Below are positions 7,195 through 11,839 of a stretch of DNA of 11,839 nt, piece after piece; within the stretch, counting starts at the first letter, position 1; each line of letters opens with the position of its first letter. The translations under genes and the position numbers were made by a program. The notes under the pieces are model-generated. The model ran no database searches, was not told the DNA's origin, and saw only the letters and a program-made list of their open reading frames with translations. The stretch spans positions 1-11,839 of the forward strand of contig JAUWJP010000024.1 in NCBI GenBank assembly GCA_030607635.1, written 5' to 3'. Source of the DNA: Candidatus Aminicenantota bacterium. Its GTDB lineage: Bacteria > Acidobacteriota > Aminicenantia > Aminicenantales > Aminicenantaceae.

Positions 7195-8996
7195 AGTACC
7201 GCTTCCTCCTCTTTTAAAAATTGCAAATCATACAATTTTTTATAAACTCCGTCTTTCCTGCAGAGCTCCTCATGTGTGCCAATCTCGGTAATTCCACCCT
7301 TGTCAAGTACAAAAATTTTGTCTACACGCCTTACAGTAGACAACCGGTGGGCTATAACAAAAATTGTTCTGTTCTTCATAAGGTTGTCCATAGCAATCTG
7401 GATTAATCTCTCTGATTCAGAATCTAAAGCCGATGTGGCTTCATCAAGAATAAGAATAGGAGGGTTTTTGAGTAAAGCTCTGGCAATCGCCAACCTCTGT
7501 CTCTGCCCGCTGGAAAGCAGAGTTCCCTTTTCTCCTGTGATAGTTTCATACTCTTTAGGAAGCTTCATTATAAAATCGTGGGCTTTGGCCGCTTTAGCTA
7601 CTTCCTTGATTTCGTCCAGGGAAATATCCTCCAGACCGTAGGCAATATTATTTCGTACCGTATCGTTGAAGAGAATGAGCTCCTGGGTAACAAGCCCGAT
7701 TTGGGATCGAATAGAGGAAAGACTTACTTCCCGGATATCAATACCGTCTATTGTAATTTTTCCCGAAGTAGAATCATAAAAACGGGAAAGAAGATTGATG
7801 ATGGTCGTCTTCCCCGCCCCGCTCAATCCAACAAGGGCAACGGTTTCATTGGGCATGACTTCAAAACTGACTTCTTGAAGCACAGGCATCATCTCGTTGT
7901 AGCCAAAGGAGACATTTTCGAACTTTACGCTTCCCTTAACAGGAGGAAGGTGGTAAGCCTTGGGATGTTCTACAATTTGAAATTTGCTGTTTAGAATCTC
8001 CTGTATTCTTTCATAACAGGCCACTCCCTGCTGGATGGAGTTGTTGGCCCTACTCAAACGCTTGATGGGTGTATAAGAATAAAAAATTGCCACGACAAAG
8101 GAAACAAACTCGCCAGGGCTTATGTGTCCCTGGACTATCTTCGTCGCACCCAGGACAAGGACGAAGGCAGCGACGACACCACCCAGAAATTCCATAAAGG
8201 GGGATGTGAAACTTCCTGTCAAGGCCAGTTTAAGGCTTGTTTTGAAATAGTTCAACGTGGCCTGAGAAAACTTTTTTATTTCAAACTTTTCCATGGTGAA
8301 AGCTTTGACGATCTTGTTACCTGTAATAGCCTCATGGAGAAGATTGTAGATTTGAGCCATCTTTTCCTGATTCAGTAGCCCTTTTTTTTTGAGTTGACGA
8401 CTGAAGAGTGCCAGGGGGATAACAGCTACCGGAGCTATGACAAAAGATATCAGAGCCAAACGCCAATCAGTGATAAATATATAAACAAGAAGGGCAAGAA
8501 GAATAAACATTTCCCGGATTAGATCACCCATGCTTCCTGCGACTGCGCCCTGGATTCTATCAACATCATTTGTTAAACGGGACATCAAATCACCCGTGGA
8601 TTTATAGTCAAAAAAATCCGAAGACTGGTAGATGATATGTCCAAAAAGATCATCTCTCAATTTTTTGCCGATTTTATATCCGATGGACCTCATAAGAAAG
8701 GAGGAAAGAAAAGTAAACAATCCTTTACCAAAGATAACAATAACCAGGAGCAAAGGAATAAGCCAAATGAATTGCTCCTCGGCAGCCCGGACTTTCTTAA
8801 AAACAAAACCTACAAGACTTTCTTTTCCCCCAGCTGCCGGCCCGGCACGCTGAAGGAACATTTTATCTATGATAGGCTGGACTAAATGGACAAATACGTA
8901 TGTAAAAAAAGCAACGAATGAGCTAAATAGAAAGGCAAGAGAAAGCCTCTTTTTCTCTCCAAGAGTGAGTTTGAAAAGCTGGAATATTTCTTTCAT
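7191..8996 (-). CDS. MsbA-like ABC lipid exporter
   Basis: This 601-residue half-transporter fuses an ABC type I exporter membrane domain with an ATPase domain and would work as a homodimer in the inner membrane. Six hydrophobic segments lie near 18-40, 76-98, 158-176, 180-200, 262-286 and 290-310. ATPase motifs are Walker A GLSGAGKTT at 390-398, Q-loop Gln438, signature LSSGQRQR at 494-501, Walker B ILILDEA at 514-520 and His550. The signature has Ser where the second residue is usually Gly (LSGGQ). Length and sequence resemble MsbA, which flips the lipid A core, and the presence of an outer-membrane secretin fits. However, related exporters carry other lipids or peptides, so the substrate is inferred. 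The gene starts three bases after the Asd-like gene ends, with only a weak binding site, so coupled translation is likely. Confidence 0.9.
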   Translation of the reverse strand: MKEIFQLFKLTLGEKKRLSLAFLFSSFVAFFTYVFVHLVQPIIDKMFLQRAGPAAGGKESLVGFVFKKVRAAEEQFIWLIPLLLVIVIFGKGLFTFLSSFLMRSIGYKIGKKLRDDLFGHIIYQSSDFFDYKSTGDLMSRLTNDVDRIQGAVAGSMGDLIREMFILLALLVYIFITDWRLALISFVIAPVAVIPLALFSRQLKKKGLLNQEKMAQIYNLLHEAITGNKIVKAFTMEKFEIKKFSQATLNYFKTSLKLALTGSFTSPFMEFLGGVVAAFVLVLGATKIVQGHISPGEFVSFVVAIFYSYTPIKRLSRANNSIQQGVACYERIQEILNSKFQIVEHPKAYHLPPVKGSVKFENVSFGYNEMMPVLQEVSFEVMPNETVALVGLSGAGKTTIINLLSRFYDSTSGKITIDGIDIREVSLSSIRSQIGLVTQELILFNDTVRNNIAYGLEDISLDEIKEVAKAAKAHDFIMKLPKEYETITGEKGTLLSSGQRQRLAIARALLKNPPILILDEATSALDSESERLIQIAMDNLMKNRTIFVIAHRLSTVRRVDKIFVLDKGGITEIGTHEELCRKDGVYKKLYDLQFLKEEEAVL

Positions 8997-8999
8997 TCT

Positions 9000-10019
9000 T
9001 TAAACCAGAGACCCAGAGAAAATTTTCTCTGCAATCTCAAACGCATTCAAAGCCGAACCTCGAGTTAAATTATCCACTACTGTCCAGATCCAAAAGCTAT
9101 TGGGAAACGACTCTTCTTTTTTTATCTGACCAATACAAATTTTATCTTCTCCTGTCACCGAAACAGGACTGGAAAGCGTCGGAGGGAAAAGCTTAAAAAA
9201 GGAATGTTTCCTAAAAATACTTTTTAAGCCCTGGATATCGGTTTTTCTCTTCAATTCTAAATAACTCATAAGCGAATAGCTATGGAACACGGGGGCTTGA
9301 ATGATGGACAATGAGAGGAGAAAACGACGAGGATGAAGAACTCTTCGTATCTCTGAGGTGATTTGTTTTTCAACAGAAGAAAAACCATTTTTATCGGCCT
9401 TCTCAGTATTGGAGAGAAAATTAAAGGCAATCTGCTCCTTGAACACTTTCTTTGAAAGAGAAGAGCTGCTCAGAAAAGCATAACTCTGGTCAGCCAGCTC
9501 TTTGATGCCGGATTCCTCATACGCTGAAACAGGCTGAAGGACGAAAGAAACGGCCTTCAAAAGTCCAAATTCCTTGAGGACAACGTGAAAGAGATGAGAA
9601 AGGACAACAGTCACAGGATGAGGATTGGCAATAAGGCCGGGTCTTTTTTTCAAAACAATCTCATCATTCACTCCGGCCACAACGACAGGAATTTTTTCTT
9701 CAGCGTTAAATGTCTCGCTCAAATCGATTGCCTTAAATTTTTGTTTGTTAGCAAGAGTCCCAAATGCTTGATTCACTTTTTTATCTGCCGCTAGAAAAAC
9801 CAAATCACTGCCAGAGAGAGACTCCTTCTCGAGATGATGGACTACTTTGGGTTCTCCCCGAAATTGAGTCAGCTTGCTGTATTCTTCTTCCACATCTGGG
9901 TCGAAGAAATCTATATCCTTAAGAGGAAACTTCTTCTGGCTCAAGACATTTTTTATCTCTTTCCCGCGCATAGAATCTGACCCGATCAAGGCAATCCTTG
10001 GCTTTTTTGTCTCCCTCAT
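9000..10019 (-). CDS. Aspartate-semialdehyde dehydrogenase-like protein lacking the catalytic Cys
   Basis: This 339-residue protein has the fold pattern of aspartate-semialdehyde dehydrogenase and the USG-1-like paralogues. The N-terminal nucleotide-binding half begins RIALIGSDSMRGKEI, a degraded form of the usual GATGxxG loop. The C-terminal dimerisation half ends WTVVDNLTRGSALNAFEIAEKI, which matches the family well. At the active site the expected NPxC is ANPHPVTVV at 131-139, so Pro135 stands in for the nucleophilic cysteine. The usual RVPVxxGH is QAPVFHSYS at 241-249, so the conserved Arg and Gly-His context is lost. Dehydrogenase activity is therefore unlikely; a binding or structural role is possible but unknown. 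The frame is intact across the full length. The start ATG has no clear Shine-Dalgarno site. It lies between the DUF465 gene (16 bases) and the MsbA-like gene (3 bases). Confidence 0.83.
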   Translation of the reverse strand: MRETKKPRIALIGSDSMRGKEIKNVLSQKKFPLKDIDFFDPDVEEEYSKLTQFRGEPKVVHHLEKESLSGSDLVFLAADKKVNQAFGTLANKQKFKAIDLSETFNAEEKIPVVVAGVNDEIVLKKRPGLIANPHPVTVVLSHLFHVVLKEFGLLKAVSFVLQPVSAYEESGIKELADQSYAFLSSSSLSKKVFKEQIAFNFLSNTEKADKNGFSSVEKQITSEIRRVLHPRRFLLSLSIIQAPVFHSYSLMSYLELKRKTDIQGLKSIFRKHSFFKLFPPTLSSPVSVTGEDKICIGQIKKEESFPNSFWIWTVVDNLTRGSALNAFEIAEKIFSGSLV

Positions 10020-10035
10020 TATTTCAATAGCTTAA

Positions 10036-10260
10036 TTATTTATGGGCTTTTCTGTATTCAATCATCAAGTAATACATCTTATCCTTAAGAAAAAGCTTCT
10101 TTTTCTTCAACTCTTTTTCTTCCATATTTTCCACTTCGGTCAGGAAATCCTTCTGCTTTAACTTTTCGAGTTTCTTTTCAAGCTGTTTGTGTTGTTTATA
10201 GGCTTTTCTGAATACTTCGTCTTTTTTCAAAAGAAGCTCCTTTAGCTCTTTCTCTTTCAT
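10036..10260 (-). CDS. DUF465 (YdcH-like) small coiled-coil protein
   Basis: This 74-residue protein is very rich in Lys and Glu and almost entirely helical. HKQLEKKLEKLKQKDF at 24-39 and the distal KKKKLFLKDKMYYLM at 52-66 resemble the two helices of the DUF465/YdcH family. That family forms a short antiparallel coiled coil, and I know of no firmly established function. The start is well supported: GGAGG lies seven bases before the ATG. It sits 39 bases after the glycosyltransferase gene and 16 bases before the Asd-like gene, within the same operon. Because the composition is simple, family assignment is less certain than the gene call itself. Confidence 0.75.
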   Translation of the reverse strand: MKEKELKELLLKKDEVFRKAYKQHKQLEKKLEKLKQKDFLTEVENMEEKELKKKKLFLKDKMYYLMIEYRKAHK

Positions 10261-10299
10261 TCAGTTTCCTCCGTTTAAAAGAATATCACAACAAATTCC

Positions 10300-11289
10300 C
10301 TAATTCAATTTCACAAGTTCCTTAAGAACTCTCTCCAATTGATCAGCCAAAGCTGACCAGGAAAATTTCTGCATTTTCTCATATCCGGCGCGGGCGATTC
10401 GAAGACGAAGCTCTTCATCTTTAAGGAATTTTTTGATTTGGTAGCGCAACAAAATAGGATGAGAAAAGGGAACAACTAATGCGGTTTGGTTGTGAAAGGC
10501 AAAATCTCGAGTTCCACTTCTGCTGCAAACAACTGGAATCTGACAGGCCATAGCTTCTGCTGTAGTATTCGACCATCCCGCCCGTCTCTCAGCACTCACA
10601 AAAATGTCCGCCTTTGAATAGAGCCACGCCATTTTGCTTTGAGGTAAATTCAGGTAACATTCATGAGGGACAGGGGATTTAATCATAGGGCGAGGGTCTC
10701 TTCTATCTTCGCCCACTAAACTATCAAAAAAAACAAGTTTAAGGCGAGGATATTCCTTGTAGAGTCCTTCTACGGCACGAATGACATGCTGAATACCCTT
10801 TCTCTGTTTGTAAATACGTCCATAACAGAGTACTGTGAACTCATTTCTTTCACTTTCCCGTTCTTTTGCCGGGTAAAAGAATTGGGGGTTCACTCCGCCA
10901 GGAGCCCTGAAACAAGAAATATTGTACTTTTTCTCAAGATGACGACAGAGGCCTTCAGAATTTCCAAGAAAAAAATAATTCTTCTTTATTGTATCTTTTT
11001 CTTGCTTATGTCCTTTCAGTAAAAAATAAAATATTTTTGCTCTGGCGTTTAATTTTTCAAAATAGGGCAAAACCGAATATTCACTGCAGAGCCCGATATC
11101 GAAAGTTTCTTCGCCCAGAGAAGAAAAAGACTTTGTTATGCCTTTAAACTCTAACCATTCGGGTTTACTCCCATCAGGATGGAAAAGGACAAAATAATAG
11201 CCTCTGTTCGCGAACTCGGTTCCGATTTCAAGGTATCGTCTTATACCTCCAAAAATTTCCACATGGGGAAGCACTGCTGCAATTTTCAT
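10300..11289 (-). CDS. GT4 family glycosyltransferase
   Basis: This 329-residue protein has the GT-B fold of family 4 retaining glycosyltransferases, which move a sugar from a nucleotide sugar to lipid, polysaccharide or protein. The N-terminal acceptor domain shows VEIFGGIRRYLEIGTEFANRGY at about 10-31, with the glycine-rich loop. The donor domain starts near 152 with VLCYGRIYKQRKGIQHVIRA. It has AWLYSKADIFVSAE at 221-234, then WSNTTAEAMACQIPVVCSRS at 239-258. The classical EX7E motif is altered: Glu245 is present, but the residue eight before is Ala237. This resembles a subgroup with AGWxNxxAEAMA. No signal or membrane segment is visible, so it should be cytoplasmic or membrane-associated. 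Substrates cannot be told. The ATG has no good ribosome binding site of its own, and an 11-codon ORF with a strong site ends eight bases upstream. Confidence 0.88.
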   Translation of the reverse strand: MKIAAVLPHVEIFGGIRRYLEIGTEFANRGYYFVLFHPDGSKPEWLEFKGITKSFSSLGEETFDIGLCSEYSVLPYFEKLNARAKIFYFLLKGHKQEKDTIKKNYFFLGNSEGLCRHLEKKYNISCFRAPGGVNPQFFYPAKERESERNEFTVLCYGRIYKQRKGIQHVIRAVEGLYKEYPRLKLVFFDSLVGEDRRDPRPMIKSPVPHECYLNLPQSKMAWLYSKADIFVSAERRAGWSNTTAEAMACQIPVVCSRSGTRDFAFHNQTALVVPFSHPILLRYQIKKFLKDEELRLRIARAGYEKMQKFSWSALADQLERVLKELVKLN

Positions 11290-11297
11290 TTAAGTTT

Positions 11298-11333
11298 CTA
11301 AGCTTCGCTCTTTATTTTGAAGAGCTCTTTCAT
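11298..11333 (-). CDS. Possible 11-codon leader ORF (MKELFKIKSEA)
   Basis: This short ORF, ATG to TAG, ends eight bases before the glycosyltransferase ATG and is in a different frame. AGGAGGTGA (minus strand, 11344-11352) is a full match to the usual anti-Shine-Dalgarno sequence and is the strongest binding site seen in the window. Its spacing to this ATG is 13 bases from AGGAGG, longer than ideal. The downstream gene has no visible site, so ribosomes ending here could re-initiate on it. The peptide has no run of one amino acid that would suggest classical attenuation. It may simply be a chance ORF. Confidence 0.35.
   Translation of the reverse strand: MKELFKIKSEA
11307..11325 (-). promoter_or_regulatory. 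Small hairpin inside the leader ORF
   Basis: On the minus strand GCTCTT, seven loop bases and AAGAGC form a 6-bp perfect stem inside the leader ORF, just before the glycosyltransferase start. It lacks a T-run, so it is not a terminator. It could affect re-initiation at the next gene. A stem this short can arise by chance. Confidence 0.3.
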
Positions 11334-11343
11334 CTAAATCCCC

Positions 11344-11352
11344 TCACCTCCT
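11344..11352 (-). promoter_or_regulatory. Strong Shine-Dalgarno site AGGAGGTGA
   Basis: Nine bases fully complementary to the usual 3' end of 16S rRNA lie upstream of the leader ORF and 54 bases before the glycosyltransferase ATG. That is too far to serve the latter directly. No other ATG, GTG or TTG at better spacing follows it, which is the main argument that the leader ORF is translated. Confidence 0.5.
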
Positions 11353-11366
11353 GAAATTTGGAAAGT

Positions 11367-11395
11367 ATTCTAACAAAATATGAAACTGAAAGAAA
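11367..11395 (-). promoter_or_regulatory. Possible promoter of the minus-strand operon
   Basis: TAGAAT (minus strand, 11372 to 11367) is a fair -10 box with a start expected near 11360, just before the strong ribosome binding site. The -35 region at 17 bases spacing, TTTCTT, is poor. It is the best placed candidate for the nine-gene operon, but the evidence is weak. Confidence 0.25.
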
Positions 11396-11430
11396 GCGAA
11401 ATCCTTCTTGACCATAAGATCTTCAGGAGT

Positions 11431-11522
11431 TTGATTTATCTTTTGTAGCGGCTAGATTTATCTTTCGTAGGGGCTTGATTTATCAAGCCCACCTTTTTAT
11501 ATCTTTAGTAACTTGATTTATC
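11431..11522 (+). repeat. Degenerate 22-base tandem repeat with palindromic core
   Basis: The word TTGATTTATC, or TAGATTTATC in one copy, begins at 11431, 11453, 11475 and 11513. The first three copies are spaced exactly 22 bases apart, with linkers like TTTCGTAGGGGC, and the fourth follows after 38 bases. The third copy extends into a full palindrome, GGGCTTGAT-TT-ATCAAGCCC, at 11471-11490. The tract looks like repeated insertions or duplications now decaying. It makes up part of the 334-base gene-poor stretch at 11290-11623, which otherwise holds only the leader elements and the tRNA promoter. Confidence 0.7.
11467..11499 (+). repeat. Inverted repeat arm, left of tRNA-Phe
   Basis: This roughly 33-base segment (GTAGGGG, palindrome core, CCCACC, TTTTT) matches the reverse complement of 11771-11803 with one mismatch. 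The core forms a 9-bp perfect stem with a two-base loop. On the plus strand it is followed by ACC and a T-run, so it resembles an intrinsic terminator, but no plus-strand gene ends just before it. Confidence 0.7.
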
Positions 11523-11560
11523 AGATACCAGAAACAGAACAGGAGAAAAAAACTTAATAA

Positions 11561-11589
11561 TTGACTTTACACTAGAGCAAAATTATACT
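11561..11589 (+). promoter_or_regulatory. Sigma-70-type promoter of tRNA-Phe
   Basis: TTGACT at 11561-11566 and TATACT at 11584-11589 are separated by exactly 17 bases; each differs from the bacterial consensus by one base. Transcription should start near 11596, about 28 bases before the tRNA, leaving a short 5' leader for RNase P to remove. Confidence 0.8.
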
Positions 11590-11623
11590 TAAAATCGATT
11601 AAAAAGATTGCCTCCAAATAAAT

Positions 11624-11696
11624 GGCGAGGTAGCTCAGTCGGTAGAGCGAGAGACTGAAAATCTCTGCGTCGGCGGTTCGATTCCGTCCCTCGCCA
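11624..11696 (+). tRNA. tRNA-Phe (anticodon GAA)
   Basis: The 73-base sequence folds as a complete cloverleaf. The acceptor stem GGCGAGG pairs with CCTCGCC. The D stem is GCTC/GAGC and the anticodon stem AGAGA/TCTCT. The loop is CTGAAAA with anticodon GAA at 11657-11659, the variable loop has five bases, and the T stem GGCGG/CCGTC (one G-U pair) holds loop TTCGATT. The discriminator is A at 11696, followed by CCCC, so the CCA end is not encoded and must be added by the CCA-adding enzyme. No clear terminator hairpin follows directly. Confidence 0.97.
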
Positions 11697-11731
11697 CCCC
11701 TTTCTCTTCAGCTCCCAAAACCAGCCAAGGA

Positions 11732-11839
11732 TTGATAAACCACACCTGTAAAATAATTATATACATGACAAAAATGTGGGCTTGATAAATCAAGCCCCTA
11801 CAAAAAACTACATGACAAAATGGGAGGTTGTTAATCAAA
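11732..11839 (+). repeat. Degenerate tandem repeat of 46-50 bases, running off the window
   Basis: Units start with TTGATAAA at 11732, TTGATAAA at 11782 and TTGTTAAT at 11828. The first two each contain ACATGACAAAA (11763 and 11810) followed by TGTGGG or TGGGAG. The array probably continues past the window end. It uses the same palindrome core as the repeats left of the tRNA. The spacers are not unique sequences of fixed length, so this is not CRISPR. Confidence 0.6.
11771..11803 (-). repeat. Inverted repeat arm, right of tRNA-Phe
   Basis: This is the opposite-orientation partner of 11467-11499. It contains the palindrome GGGCTTGAT-AA-ATCAAGCCC at 11778-11797, with flanking CCTAC and a run of A. 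Read on the minus strand it is a hairpin followed by ACATTTTT, thus also terminator-like. The two arms enclose the tRNA-Phe gene with its promoter, about 270 bases. Confidence 0.7.

Noticed and set aside
7578..7994. 138-residue plus-strand ORF inside the ABC exporter gene
   Set aside because: It lies opposite the clearly coding ATPase domain, with no family match or start signals.
11467..11499. Intrinsic terminator (hairpin followed by TTTTT)
   Set aside because: No plus-strand gene ends upstream, and the same hairpin occurs in opposite orientation right of the tRNA. A repeat explains it better.
11431..11522. CRISPR array
   Set aside because: The units are 22 bases apart with no unique spacers, the repeats are degenerate, and no cas genes are present.
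11635..11838. 67-residue minus-strand ORF ending in a VARDGIEPPTQRFSVSRSTD-type sequence
   Set aside because: It is the antisense translation of the tRNA-Phe gene and of the repeats beside it. Such false ORFs over tRNA genes are a known annotation artefact.

Overview
The window is from a Gram-negative (two-membrane) bacterium of moderate-to-low GC. The evidence is a type IV pilus secretin, a lipoprotein signal peptide and an MsbA-type lipid flippase. Nothing fixes the taxon. The mixture of family variants and short palindromic repeats resembles uncultivated candidate-phylum genomes, but that is only an impression.

Layout: (1) Bases 1-1615, plus strand: the 3' end of a pilQ-like secretin gene, cut by the window edge, followed by a small lipoprotein gene. 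(2) Bases 1616-1673: a short convergent gap that holds one copy of a short dispersed repeat. (3) Bases 1674-11289, minus strand: nine tightly packed genes that read like one operon. In transcription order they are a GT4 glycosyltransferase, a DUF465 coiled-coil protein, an aspartate-semialdehyde-dehydrogenase-like protein, an MsbA-like ABC exporter, YicC, guanylate kinase, CoaBC, a family 4 uracil-DNA glycosylase and PriA. Several junctions overlap (ATGA, TTGA and an 11-base overlap) and most others are under 50 bases. (4) Bases 11290-11839: a region without large genes. It holds a possible 11-codon leader ORF with a very strong ribosome binding site upstream of the glycosyltransferase, and a tRNA-Phe(GAA) gene with a near-consensus promoter. 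The tRNA gene sits between decayed repeats that share one palindromic core.

The operon mixes envelope functions (glycosyltransferase, lipid export) with core housekeeping: RNA turnover (YicC), GMP kinase, coenzyme A synthesis, uracil repair and replication restart. The yicC-gmk-coaBC-priA series is a familiar bacterial arrangement, but rpoZ (RNA polymerase omega), often found between gmk and coaBC, is absent here.

The strongest unusual signals are two enzyme-family proteins that lack key catalytic residues. PriA keeps its DNA-binding and zinc domains but has lost the Walker A lysine and the motif VI arginines, so it looks like a pseudohelicase. The Asd-like protein has proline where the catalytic cysteine should be. 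Next in interest are the two-copy dispersed repeat, the palindrome island around the tRNA gene and the leader ORF.
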